A DNA stretch of 64,000 nucleotides from Phycisphaerales bacterium (GTDB taxonomy: Bacteria > Planctomycetota > Phycisphaerae > Phycisphaerales > UBA1924), in the NCBI GenBank assembly GCA_040221175.1, contig JAVJVK010000019.1, positions 124,001-188,000 on the forward strand, written 5' to 3'. This document shows, piece by piece, positions 1 to 8,799 of the stretch. Made by a program: the position numbers and the translations under genes. The notes below the pieces were generated by a model, which did no database searches, was not told where the DNA came from, and saw only the letters and a program-made list of their open reading frames with translations. Position 1 is the stretch's first letter, and every line of letters starts with the position of its first letter.

Positions 1-843
1 TCGCCGGAAACGGCCCTTCGGATCACGTTTGCCTTGCTGGCCGTAGATGAATTCTGCACCGATGGTGGCGTGGCGTGGATGTCCGCGGAACACCTCGCAC
101 GCGACCTTCGTTGGCCGTACTCAGCAACGAGCAATGAGGCGGCCGACGTGACCAGGATCCCATGGGATCTCCCGCAGGTCAACTCTGAGCGCGATGATCC
201 AGCATCAGACTTTGTTCGAACCGGAAAGGAGGAGGCTGTTGTAGCGGCGGAGATTCGCAAAGGAAACCGCAACGAGAACACCCTAACAAACAGGATTTTT
301 TTTGCACGCCATCCTGGCCGTCGAGGCAAGCTGCTCTCGCGTTCTGAACCACAGTACGCGGCTTTGAGTGCCGAGTGGCTCTCGATTCGCAATGACATTG
401 TTCGCCCGGCCTTGATGAAGCAGAACCGCACGACGCGAGCGGGAATCCCCGACGACATCGTGACAGTCGAAGGCATACAGGTGCATCGGTCAATTGCGAG
501 CAATGTGCAGCGAATGGTTCGAGACGCTCGACGGGACGGCGTTGAGCTTAGGGGGGGAGGCTATCGGTCGCCCGACTCCCAGATTGCGCTACGACGCAAG
601 AATTGCGCGACCCGCCCAGGAGCGCCGACGGACTACGACATCTTTAAGAAGCCATCGTCGCAATGTACACCGCCAACTGCTCGTCCAGGGAGTTCCAATC
701 ACGAAAAGGGACTCGCCATCGACTTCGACTTCGGAAGCAATAGGAGTAGCTCCGGTTTTCGTTGGTTATCCAAGCACGCGAGCAAATATGGTCTCAAGAA
801 CTTTTCCAAGGAGCCATGGCACTGGTCTGTCGATGGCCGCTGA
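1..843 (+). CDS. M15-family metallopeptidase (D-Ala-D-Ala carboxypeptidase-like), 5' end outside the window
   Basis: The frame is open from base 1, and the first possible starts (TTG at 34, ATG at 79) have no convincing ribosome binding site, so the gene probably begins upstream. Numbering from the TTG at 34, the C-terminal half holds the M15/VanY zinc site: SSNHEKGLAID, with His223 and Asp230, and EPWHW, with Glu260 and His263. These enzymes trim peptidoglycan peptides. The middle part (NTLTNRIFFARHP...EWLSIRNDIVRPA) matches the lead-in commonly seen in such hydrolases. The extreme N-terminus (ALLAVDEFCTDGGVAW...LARDL) looks like a winged helix of replication-type proteins, so it may be a chimera. 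There is no signal peptide in the visible part. The gene is visibly less GC-rich than its neighbours and carries T8 and G7 runs. It ends tail to tail with the next gene, with no gap. Confidence 0.75.
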   Translation, partial: SPETALRITFALLAVDEFCTDGGVAWMSAEHLARDLRWPYSATSNEAADVTRIPWDLPQVNSERDDPASDFVRTGKEEAVVAAEIRKGNRNENTLTNRIFFARHPGRRGKLLSRSEPQYAALSAEWLSIRNDIVRPALMKQNRTTRAGIPDDIVTVEGIQVHRSIASNVQRMVRDARRDGVELRGGGYRSPDSQIALRRKNCATRPGAPTDYDIFKKPSSQCTPPTARPGSSNHEKGLAIDFDFGSNRSSSGFRWLSKHASKYGLKNFSKEPWHWSVDGR

Positions 844-2160
844 TCATCTGGACCTCCGCATCTGCACCGCCCGCTCACTCACTCCCAGCACCTCGGCCGC
901 TCGCCGAGAGTTCCCATCGGCGTCCTCGAGCGCGACGCGGAGGGCCAGCGCCTCCGCGTCGCGTCCGATCGCCTTCATGCCGTGTCCTTGCGCCAGGCCG
1001 CGACGGACCGTATCTTCGAACTGCTCGTCGGGCCAGTCCGCCCGGCGTGCATCCGACCGGTCCTCGGGCGGGATGTCACCGAGCGTGATCGGCCCGCCCC
1101 CCACGTGTCGGGTCATGACGCGGACCATGAGCTGGCGGAGCTCGCGAAGGTTGCCCGGGTACGCCCGCTGCACGAGCTGCCGCTCGACGGCCGGACAGAG
1201 CTCCACGGGCTCGGACCTGCCAGCGGCCATGGCGGCGAAGTGGCGTGCGAGGAGGGGGATGTCCTCGCTTCGCTCCCGCAGGCTCGGGAGGTGGACGTGC
1301 CACCCGATGGCCCGGTGGTAGAGGTCGAGCCTGAAGCGGCCCTCGCCCACGTCGTCGTCGAGGTTGCGATTGGTGGCGCACACCAGGCGGAAGTTGGCCC
1401 GCTTCCACTGGATGGCGCCCACGGGCTTGTAGGCCCCGTCCTCGAGGGCCCGGAGCATCTGGGCCTGGATCGACATCGGCAATTCACCGAACTCGTCGAG
1501 GAACAGCGTGCCGCCATCCGCGAGGGCAACCGCGCCCTCGCGCTCGGCGATGGCGCCGGTGTAGGCCCCGCGCACGTGCCCAAACAGCTCGCTCCCGGCC
1601 AACTCCGGCGACACGGTGCCGCAGTCGAGCACGACGAAGGGCCCGCGCTTGGGACGGCCGTCGAGCGCATGGATGAGTCTGGCGGCCAGTTCCTTGCCCG
1701 TGCCGCTCTCGCCGGTAATCAATACGTTGGCGTCGCTGAAGCGCGCGATCTCAACGATGCGTCGAAGGCACGATTTCCAGACCCGGCTAACGCCAAGGAC
1801 CGATTCGCGGACGTGCCGCGACGCCATGAGGCTCGCGATCTCATGGATCCTCTTGGCACGCGCCGCAACGACGAAGGCGGCCTCGTCGAAACTCATTCCG
1901 TCGATGACATCGCTGGCGCCCGCGGCGAGCCAAGCCGAAACGCGTAGGGGAGAGAGCGATCGCTCGCAAACCACGACGCAGGGACCCGGTATGGCTTCAA
2001 AGGGCGTGCCGTTGGCACCAGGCGAATCGGCGATCAATACTCGGAGGCAGTCCGCATCACCGCCTGGAGGCGTAATCGCAATACCCCCAGCCTCGAGCAA
2101 ATGCTCGAACCGTTCGACGAGTATCGGCGGCCCCTCGCACCGCACCCACACGCAGTCCAT
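844..2160 (-). CDS. Sigma-54-dependent transcriptional activator (AAA+ and Fis-type HTH)
   Basis: This 438-residue activator remodels sigma-54 RNA polymerase using ATP. Residues 1-110 look like a worn receiver-type fold (VLIADS near 41-46, GASDVI near 81-86) with no clear phosphorylation site set. The AAA+ module follows: Walker A GESGTGKE at 150-157, the sigma-54 contact loop GAYTGA at 198-203, Walker B GGTLFLDEF at 216-224, and an arginine-rich sensor region (RFRLDLYHR, LPSLRER, YPGNLREL). The C-terminus (about 400-438, RRAAEVLGVSERAVQ) is a Fis-type helix-turn-helix. No partner kinase lies next to it and its targets cannot be told from the window. The 234 bp upstream, to position 2394, hold no gene that I can support. 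Confidence 0.93.
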   Translation of the reverse strand: MDCVWVRCEGPPILVERFEHLLEAGGIAITPPGGDADCLRVLIADSPGANGTPFEAIPGPCVVVCERSLSPLRVSAWLAAGASDVIDGMSFDEAAFVVAARAKRIHEIASLMASRHVRESVLGVSRVWKSCLRRIVEIARFSDANVLITGESGTGKELAARLIHALDGRPKRGPFVVLDCGTVSPELAGSELFGHVRGAYTGAIAEREGAVALADGGTLFLDEFGELPMSIQAQMLRALEDGAYKPVGAIQWKRANFRLVCATNRNLDDDVGEGRFRLDLYHRAIGWHVHLPSLRERSEDIPLLARHFAAMAAGRSEPVELCPAVERQLVQRAYPGNLRELRQLMVRVMTRHVGGGPITLGDIPPEDRSDARRADWPDEQFEDTVRRGLAQGHGMKAIGRDAEALALRVALEDADGNSRRAAEVLGVSERAVQMRRSR

Positions 2161-2394
2161 CGCGAGCCCCCTGGTGCAGCCTCCACCCGGCGGCCACAGT
2201 CCTCGCGATGAATTCTATGCGGCGAACCATGGGTCTGGTGCAGGCCGGCGCGCACATTGCGCGAAGCGACCTTTCATGTCGCAGCGTTTGGCAGGCAAAA
2301 GCTAGTGATCAGGCCGGGAATTGAGAAGTAGCGACAGAGTCTACAAGAGCTTGGCCGGTTCTGCAAGGCAAGGCCCGGCCCAAGCAGCGCACCC

Positions 2395-3336
2395 TCAGCC
2401 CCGCGGCGAACCGTCGTCCATCGGAAGCCTCGCCCGCAGCTCGGAGATCTGCCTGGACATCTCCTGCAGCCCCCGCTCCATCGAGGCGAGCTGCGCGTCC
2501 AGGCCGTCGCCCTCGCCCTGCGCGCGGAGCATTGCCCTGGCGTTCTCGGCCTGGGCCTCGGTCATCGAGTTGATCACCACGCCGATGAACAGGTTGAGCA
2601 CGATCATCGTGCCGATGATCACGAAGCTGGCAAAGTACACCGTCGCGATGATGGGCATGGCCCTGGGCTCCGGCCCGGGCCCGGGGGCCCCCTCGATGCC
2701 GTAGCGGTCGCTGCCCATCGCCTGGATGTAGTACAGGTCGGTCCAGTCCTCGAGCGTCACCGTGCGCAGCAGGCTGAACATGCTGCGGTGCAGCGTGCCG
2801 AAGTGCATCGGGTCGTTGCCGGCGAACAGCACCGTGCCCATGACGGCGTACACATAGAACAGGATGAACAGCAGGATGGCCACATAGCTGATGCTGGGGA
2901 TCGCGTGCAGCAGTGCCATCACCAGCACCCGCAGCCGGGGGACGGCGGTGAGCAGGCGCAGCACACGCAGCACGCGGGCGAGCCGGAGCACCGCCGCGTA
3001 CGGCCCGCCCATCGGCAGCAGGCACACGGCAACGATCACAAAGTCGAAGACGTTCCAGCCGCTGAGAAAGAACCGCCAGGGCCGGGGCCAGTGGGCCCCG
3101 ATGCGGATGGCCAGCTCGACCACGAAGATGCCGATGATGATCTTGTCCAGCCCCAGCAGCAGCGGGCCGATTCGCTCCATGATCAGCGGATAGGTCTCCA
3201 GCCCAACGTTGATCGCCGCGACCAGGATGACGCCGACGACGAACGCGTGGAACCACCCAGCGCCCGCGATCTGCCTCAGACGGTGCACTAGCGAGCCCGG
3301 CCGGGCTTCGCCCACGTACTGGTCGGTCGCTTCCAT
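2395..3336 (-). CDS. Voltage-gated cation channel subunit (NaChBac/CavAb-like ion transport protein)
   Basis: This is a 313-residue single-domain six-helix channel. S1-S3 lie at about 30-46, 60-80 and 92-110. S4 carries arginines at every third position (118, 121, 124, 127). S5 is at about 145-170, S6 ends near IVLNLFIGVVINSM, and a charged helix suited to a C-terminal coiled coil follows (LASMERGLQEMSRQISEL). The pore signature is TLEDWTD at 194-200. Sodium-selective family members have TLESW there, and acidic residues after the glutamate favour calcium, so selectivity is uncertain. I chose the ATG at 3336 (MEATDQ) because it lies 4 bp after the preceding permease gene. The longer frame upstream overlaps that permease and reads as nonsense. 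Translational coupling to the transporter genes is likely. Confidence 0.9.
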   Translation of the reverse strand: MEATDQYVGEARPGSLVHRLRQIAGAGWFHAFVVGVILVAAINVGLETYPLIMERIGPLLLGLDKIIIGIFVVELAIRIGAHWPRPWRFFLSGWNVFDFVIVAVCLLPMGGPYAAVLRLARVLRVLRLLTAVPRLRVLVMALLHAIPSISYVAILLFILFYVYAVMGTVLFAGNDPMHFGTLHRSMFSLLRTVTLEDWTDLYYIQAMGSDRYGIEGAPGPGPEPRAMPIIATVYFASFVIIGTMIVLNLFIGVVINSMTEAQAENARAMLRAQGEGDGLDAQLASMERGLQEMSRQISELRARLPMDDGSPRG

Positions 3337-3340
3337 CGAG

Positions 3341-4348
3341 CTATGCGATCCTCGGATCGACCCAGCGATAGAGTACGTCGACCGCCAGATTGAACAAGAC
3401 CAGCATCGTCGCGAACACCAGCACAACGCCGATGATCAGGAACAGGTCCTTGTTCTGCACGCCGTTGACGAAGTGCTGGCCCATTCCCGGCACGTTGAAC
3501 ACACGCTCGACGATAAACGAGCCGGTCATGGCCAGCGCAGCCGCTGGTCCCAGGTAGCTCAGTACGGGCAAAAACGCGTTCTTCAGCGCATGCCGCAGCA
3601 GGACGAGGTTCTCGCTGACGCCCTTCGCTCGGGCCGTACGGACATAATCGGTGCTCAGGGCGTCGATCATCCCCATCCGCGTCAGCCGGGCGATGTACGC
3701 CGCGAATGGCAGGCTGAGTGTTATGGCCGGCAGCAGCATGTCCAGCGGTCCGGCACTGGAGCCCACCTCGCCGATGCCAAGCCACACGGGGAAGATCAAG
3801 AGCAGTACCGTGCCAATGACGAAGCTCGGCAGGCTGATGCCGATGAGCGCCACGACCAGGGTGCCCAGATCAACCAGCGAGTTTGGCTTCACCGCCCCGG
3901 CGATGCCCGCGACCACGCCTACGCCCAGCGCGATCAGGATCGCGATCGCGCCCAGCGTGATCGATACGGGTAGGGAGTCGCGAACGATCTCGTTAACCGT
4001 CCAGTCCTCGTACTGCAGGCTCGGCCCGAAGTCGAACACGTACCGCCTGGGGGGGGCCTGCCCTTCGGCCGTCGCTCGCTCGCGTTCCCGCTCCAACTCG
4101 CCGCTGAGCGCATCACTGGCATACGCCACGCCCGTCGCGTTGGCCAGGTACGACCAGTAGAAGTTCGGGAAGCTGTCCAGGTTGTACTGCCGCTTCATCG
4201 CCTCGATGACTTCGGGCTTGGGCTGGCGGCCCTCTGGGTTCTCGAGCGGATTGCCCGGAATAGCCCACGCCAGCGCGAGCGTCAGCGTGTAGATCACCAG
4301 CACGATGATCGGAAGCTGCACGAGCCGTCGGATGATCAGTCCAAGCAT
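3341..4348 (-). CDS. ABC transporter permease, DppB/OppB type
   Basis: This inner-membrane permease of a dipeptide/oligopeptide-type ABC importer has about 335 residues and starts at MLGLIIRRLVQLP, the usual N-terminus of the family, at 4348. It has the usual long periplasmic segment after the first helix, and further on the cytoplasmic EAA-type loop RTARAKGVSENLVLLRHALKN, which contacts the ATPase. The C-terminus (VLFNLAVDVLYRWVDPRI) is canonical for DppB. It begins 4 bp after the substrate-binding protein gene. The expected partners DppC and the two ATPases DppD and DppF are not in the window; the next gene is an ion channel instead. The partners would have to come from another locus. Confidence 0.93.
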   Translation of the reverse strand: MLGLIIRRLVQLPIIVLVIYTLTLALAWAIPGNPLENPEGRQPKPEVIEAMKRQYNLDSFPNFYWSYLANATGVAYASDALSGELERERERATAEGQAPPRRYVFDFGPSLQYEDWTVNEIVRDSLPVSITLGAIAILIALGVGVVAGIAGAVKPNSLVDLGTLVVALIGISLPSFVIGTVLLLIFPVWLGIGEVGSSAGPLDMLLPAITLSLPFAAYIARLTRMGMIDALSTDYVRTARAKGVSENLVLLRHALKNAFLPVLSYLGPAAALAMTGSFIVERVFNVPGMGQHFVNGVQNKDLFLIIGVVLVFATMLVLFNLAVDVLYRWVDPRIA

Positions 4349-4352
4349 GCGT

Positions 4353-6368
4353 TCAGTTCTCGTCCGAGGGCTTGGTCCGCAGCGCGAACAGGTCGTCCCG
4401 ATCCAGGATGGCCGTCTCGACTCCACGTGGGTCGAGTGCGGTGGTCGGCGAAGCCGGTGGCAGCAGCGGCATCGTGCGCACCTCGTCGGTCCCCTTGCCG
4501 TCGCCCAGCACGTCGAACAGGTACACGTTCTGCTCGGTCCTGGGGTGAGGATTCAGCCCGCTGAGTTCATCCGGGTCGAAGAGGTACACGGTCATGTAGT
4601 GGAACAGTGGGACCATCGGCAGGTCCTCGTCCATCGTGATCCGTTCGGCCTCGCTCAGCATGGCCATCCGCTTCTCTGGATCGAGTTCCACGGCTGCCTC
4701 GTCCAGGAGCTGCTCGTACCGCGGGTTGTGGTACTTGCGATCGTTGTTGCCGTCGTCGAAGCGGTTGATGTCCAGGAACGTGGTCGGGTCGCCGTAATCG
4801 CCGTACCAGCCCGCCCGGCTGACCATGTACCGCTGCTTTTTGAGGTCATCGCGGAAGACCTTGATCTCCTTCTGGGCCAGCCGAACGCTCACGCCCAGGT
4901 GCTCCTGCCAGTTCTTCATCACCACCTGGGCGATGAGGTCGTGCCCGCCGTCCTTATTGAACAGGATCTCGATGGTGGGCAGGTCTCCGGGCGTGGCGTA
5001 CCCCGCGTCACGCAAGAGCTGCCGGGCCTCTTCGATGATCGCCCGCTTCCGTTCTTCCGTCTGGGCATCGCTGATGCAGTCCAGTCCCGCCGGGCTCTCG
5101 TATCCGCCGATGGAGCCCTTGGGGATGATCGTCCGCGCGACCGGGTTGCCCAGTCGCTGCACGTCGTCCACGATGCTCTGCTTGTCGATGGTCATCGCGA
5201 ACGCCCGCCGCACGCGGGCGTCGGAGAACGGGTTCTTCCGTCCGTCGGGCAGCGTGGGCAGGCAGTTGAAGTTGTACCAGTACGTGCCGAAGGCGGGCAC
5301 GGCATGGATGTCCTTCCGCGGATCATCGGGCAACCGGCGATCGATCTCGAACATGTCGTAGCCCTGGGCCTTCAGCCGCTCGTATTCCTCGAAGTTCTCC
5401 CGGTAGAACGCCATCTTGTCGGCCAGCATGTCGGCCCGGTACGCTGGCGTCACGTCGCTGACCCAGTCGACCACGCCCGAGGTGTACGCCAGCACCGCTG
5501 CGTTGGGGTCGTTGATCGAGGGCGTACTGATCGTCTCCAGGTTCAGCGCGTCGCGATTCCAGTAGTGGGGGTTCTGCTCAAAGCGCATATCGCGCTTGAA
5601 TCGCCAGCTCGTGAGCATGAAGGGCCCGTTACTGACCAGCTCGGGCGGCTTGGTCCAACCCGTCTTGGCCTGGATCAGCCCGGTCTGCATGTCCACGCTC
5701 TCGTACTGGCGCACCAGCGGCGGATACACCGGGTAGAACACCGCGAAGGCCAACAAATCGAGGAAGTACGGCGTGGGCAGCTTCAGCTTCACCCACAGCG
5801 TTCGGTCGTCCACGGCCCGCAGCGCCACCATCTCGTCGAACTTCGCCTGCGCCTCGGTCCACGCCGCATCGGCAGCCAGGCGACGCTCCTCGCCGGTTAG
5901 CGGGCTCTCGGCGAACGCGTCGAGTTGGTCCTGCCGCCAGTCGGCAAACGCCGTTGCCCCGTCGATGAGCTGGAACAGCTTGGTGTAGTCTGCCGCCGTG
6001 TCGGGCAGGATCGCCCGCCGCCAGCTATACACGAAGTCGCTCGCCTTGACCGGCTCGCCATTGCTCCAGCGCGCGTCCTCGCGGATGTGGAAGGTGTACT
6101 CGAGTCCGTCGTCGCTCAGTTCCCACCGATCGGCCGCCGCCGGGATGATGGCGTAGTCGTGCGTGAACACGTCGTTGGCGACGAGGCCTTCGAACAGGAT
6201 CCTCGCCACGCGAAGGTCCTGCATCCAGCTCATCTTCTGAAGGTCCAGCGTGTTCACGTCGCCCCGGTTCACGAACGCGAAGTCGGCGCGAGGCATCGGG
6301 CGGTCGGTCACCAGCGTGGCGGCGACCACCAGCACCAGCAGGATCACGGGCGCGAGGATCTTCAGCAT
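4353..6368 (-). CDS. ABC transporter substrate-binding protein, family 5 (OppA/DppA-like)
   Basis: This extracytoplasmic solute-binding protein has 671 residues. The N-terminus (ILAPVILLVLVVAATLV) is a signal or anchor helix without a lipobox cysteine. Typical family-5 features follow: the FVNRGDVNTLDLQ opening, a YTFHIREDARWSNGEPVKASDF segment (residues about 90-110) that is the classic signature of the family, and the C-terminal DEDLPMVPLFHY region. The tail of about 40 residues after the domain (PLLPPASPTTALDPRG...) is unusual and probably flexible. The ligand is likely a peptide, but family 5 also binds nickel, sugars and other solutes. It is the first gene of a tightly packed operon (4-bp gaps) with the permease and the channel downstream. 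Confidence 0.93.
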   Translation of the reverse strand: MLKILAPVILLVLVVAATLVTDRPMPRADFAFVNRGDVNTLDLQKMSWMQDLRVARILFEGLVANDVFTHDYAIIPAAADRWELSDDGLEYTFHIREDARWSNGEPVKASDFVYSWRRAILPDTAADYTKLFQLIDGATAFADWRQDQLDAFAESPLTGEERRLAADAAWTEAQAKFDEMVALRAVDDRTLWVKLKLPTPYFLDLLAFAVFYPVYPPLVRQYESVDMQTGLIQAKTGWTKPPELVSNGPFMLTSWRFKRDMRFEQNPHYWNRDALNLETISTPSINDPNAAVLAYTSGVVDWVSDVTPAYRADMLADKMAFYRENFEEYERLKAQGYDMFEIDRRLPDDPRKDIHAVPAFGTYWYNFNCLPTLPDGRKNPFSDARVRRAFAMTIDKQSIVDDVQRLGNPVARTIIPKGSIGGYESPAGLDCISDAQTEERKRAIIEEARQLLRDAGYATPGDLPTIEILFNKDGGHDLIAQVVMKNWQEHLGVSVRLAQKEIKVFRDDLKKQRYMVSRAGWYGDYGDPTTFLDINRFDDGNNDRKYHNPRYEQLLDEAAVELDPEKRMAMLSEAERITMDEDLPMVPLFHYMTVYLFDPDELSGLNPHPRTEQNVYLFDVLGDGKGTDEVRTMPLLPPASPTTALDPRGVETAILDRDDLFALRTKPSDEN

Positions 6369-6417
6369 CGCAGACTGTACGACGCCAGAGCCGGCTCCGT
6401 TGGGCCGGATCCCTCGA

Positions 6418-7527
6418 TCAGTTGTCGAGGTTGAAGCGGTCGCGGCTCAGGCCGAAGTCTCCGTCCAAGAGCCTGATCAGGTCGTTGGTGGCCCGCTGGT
6501 AGCCGCTTCCGCCATCCTGCGCGGCCCTGGCGAAGTTGGATGCAAGATCCAGGGCACGCAGGCGATCCTGCACGCCACGATCAAGCGCCAGCAGCGTCGG
6601 CATGGTTCCCGAGACCCGCAAGGCGGTTTCGACGGTCGTACGGACGCTCTCGGCCTGTGCCCCGCCGAGCGCACCGGATCGCTCGGCTCGGACATACCGG
6701 AAACCTAATGCTCCGGCCTGCCCCAGCATCTGCATGAGCGCGTTCCGCCAACTCTGGGAAACATTGCCACGACGTTGCGTGACCTGCGTACGGATGTCGC
6801 CCATGCCCCGGATCAAGGGACGAAGGCGATCACCCAGGTGCTCATCGATGGGGAGGCTGTTTAAACGTACACCCACGGCCGACGTGAGCGTTTCCGCGGA
6901 CCGGGCGCCGAAGCCCGAAATGGCCTGGTCGGGAACCGACATGGCCTCGATCAACGACTTGACCGACGCGTCCAGCAGGCTTTGGTTATCCGCCGATTCC
7001 AGCACGTCCGCGAGTGCATCGACCGCGGCATTCCCAACCTGCGCCTGGAATGCCACCGGACCGATGCCCGCGACGCGGAAGGCATATCCCAGGCCCGAAA
7101 CCGATGCAAAGCGGATGGCGACCTTCTCGCTCTCCAATTCCTGTGTCAGCGCACGAACGGAGCGATCGGTGCCGATCCAACCCGAAAGCAGGGCGGCGTT
7201 CACGCCTCGGAAGACGTCGTCGCCGTTCATAGCGGCCTGCAGTTGGTCGGCCAGGGCACGATCCATTGCCAGGCGGAAGCCCGCGGACGTCTCGGCCGAA
7301 AGCAATGGCGCCACCAGGCGGCGGCGGGCTTCCCGAGATTCCACGGGTGCATCGGCCGAAATCATCGACCAGTTGCCCGTGGCCCAATCGGCGATCGATT
7401 GCTCCTCTGATGGGCTGAGGCTCGACTTGGTGGTGAGGCCATCGGGCAGATCGCCCTGACCAAACGCCGCCACGCCGGGCATGACCGCCAGCACGACCGC
7501 CAAGATCCGCGGCAGGGTTCCTCGCAA
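6418..7527 (-). CDS. Secreted alpha-helical repeat protein of unknown function
   Basis: The protein has 369 residues. The first 23 form a clean Sec signal peptide (LPRILAVVLAVMPGVAAFGQ). The mature part is almost entirely helical, with HEAT-like units such as VNAALLSGWIGTDRSVRALTQ and ASVSGLGYAFRVAG, so a protein-binding scaffold is a reasonable guess. No catalytic motif is visible and I do not recognise a named family. It lies 49 bp before the peptide-binding protein gene on the same strand and may be co-transcribed with it. The 216 bp between its start and the ferredoxin reductase gene hold no other gene and probably contain its promoter. Confidence 0.75.
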   Translation of the reverse strand: MRGTLPRILAVVLAVMPGVAAFGQGDLPDGLTTKSSLSPSEEQSIADWATGNWSMISADAPVESREARRRLVAPLLSAETSAGFRLAMDRALADQLQAAMNGDDVFRGVNAALLSGWIGTDRSVRALTQELESEKVAIRFASVSGLGYAFRVAGIGPVAFQAQVGNAAVDALADVLESADNQSLLDASVKSLIEAMSVPDQAISGFGARSAETLTSAVGVRLNSLPIDEHLGDRLRPLIRGMGDIRTQVTQRRGNVSQSWRNALMQMLGQAGALGFRYVRAERSGALGGAQAESVRTTVETALRVSGTMPTLLALDRGVQDRLRALDLASNFARAAQDGGSGYQRATNDLIRLLDGDFGLSRDRFNLDN

Positions 7528-7743
7528 GGGCTGGCTCCTTTACGCCAAACGCAATCCAGAAAGCGGGGCCAGCACGGCCCGGGCACAGATCGGCTCGAAC
7601 AGCTGGCAGAGGCTGTCCGGTACGCCAACCCCGGGCCTCACGGTTCCAGGGGGCCCCAAACCTAGTCGAACTGGGGCGCGCCGTCAATACGATGGCAACC
7701 GAGCCGATCGCTTCGCACCCAATCAAAAACCTTCCGAACTTAC

Positions 7744-8724
7744 CTAATACACCTCAAGGAACATCCGCCTGGTGGGCTTCACCTGACGGTGCACCATCTT
7801 TCGTGTCCATGAGTCAACATCGTCCGCGACCTCGGGGGCGATCGTCAGGTACCGATCCACCCATTCGGGCGGCAGAGACTTGGCGATGCCTTGAACGATG
7901 CCCAGATCCATGCCAAGAAGCCCGCAGACATAGACCAGCCCTCGCTCGCTGCACAGCAATTCACTCAGCGTACCGCGATCTCGCTCCAGGCGATCCTGGA
8001 CGTAGCAGCCCGGCGAAGCGTCTCGATGGGCGTGCCGGCTCACGGTTGGCAGATACGTAAATCGCTCGTGCTTCTTCGCCAACTCCGCGAACATCTCGTC
8101 ATACAGCAGGTCAGTCTCATACGGTGCGCCCATGACCAGGGCAATCCGGCTTTGCGGTGCAGACTTGATCAGGTCCAACACCATGCCCCTGAACGGCGCA
8201 ATACCCGTTCCCGTGGCGAAGAACACGTAGTCGTGCTCATCGGGCCTGGCGGGCAAGACGAATCGCTTGCCGTTCGGGCCACTCAGCCGAAGTTCATCAC
8301 CCGGCCTGAGGTCGCAAAGGTAGTTGCTGGTGACGCCGACATGAAGCCCGGGCCCCTCCGCATTCTCGTCGATCAATCGCTTCACGGTCGTGGCGATGAC
8401 GCCTCCGGCACCATCCTCACCTTGGCTGGGCGATGCGATCGAATACAGCCTCAGCGCATGCGGGCGGCCCCGATCATCGGTGCCGGGCGCGTGCACGCCG
8501 AAACTCTGCCCCGGCACGAAGGAGCCGGCCAGGGCAGTCTGAGATACATCGACTTCGATGTGGCGGACGAAACCGGCCGCTCGTCGCCCGGCCGTGCAAC
8601 GCTCGTTGCGCGTCACGATACCAACGGCCGGCTCCCGGGGGCCAGCCACGTGCATCTTCACCGGAGCGAGTTCTGGGCCTGGGTCGGCGTCGGTCACGTT
8701 TGCTGCTGTTTCAACGGTTGCCAT
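7744..8724 (-). CDS. Ferredoxin-NADP+ reductase, plant type
   Basis: This flavoenzyme of about 326 residues moves electrons between NADPH and ferredoxin or flavodoxin. The FAD-binding signature RLYSIAS is near residue 97. GVTSNYL matches the second flavin motif. GTGIAPFRGM is the NADP-binding motif, and YVCGLLGMD is the later nucleotide loop. The protein ends in a tyrosine (FLEVY), as plant-type reductases do, with that residue stacking on the flavin. I chose the ATG at 8724; a TTG three codons upstream is possible. The N-terminal extension of about 35 residues before the domain is not a signal peptide, so it acts in the cytoplasm. No ferredoxin gene lies nearby. Confidence 0.92.
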   Translation of the reverse strand: MATVETAANVTDADPGPELAPVKMHVAGPREPAVGIVTRNERCTAGRRAAGFVRHIEVDVSQTALAGSFVPGQSFGVHAPGTDDRGRPHALRLYSIASPSQGEDGAGGVIATTVKRLIDENAEGPGLHVGVTSNYLCDLRPGDELRLSGPNGKRFVLPARPDEHDYVFFATGTGIAPFRGMVLDLIKSAPQSRIALVMGAPYETDLLYDEMFAELAKKHERFTYLPTVSRHAHRDASPGCYVQDRLERDRGTLSELLCSERGLVYVCGLLGMDLGIVQGIAKSLPPEWVDRYLTIAPEVADDVDSWTRKMVHRQVKPTRRMFLEVY

Positions 8725-8799
8725 GGACCACAATCATAGGGTGAATGGCGTCGTTCGCACGGCTTTTGGCCCATGGAGCCACCGAATTAGACGGGTCGC

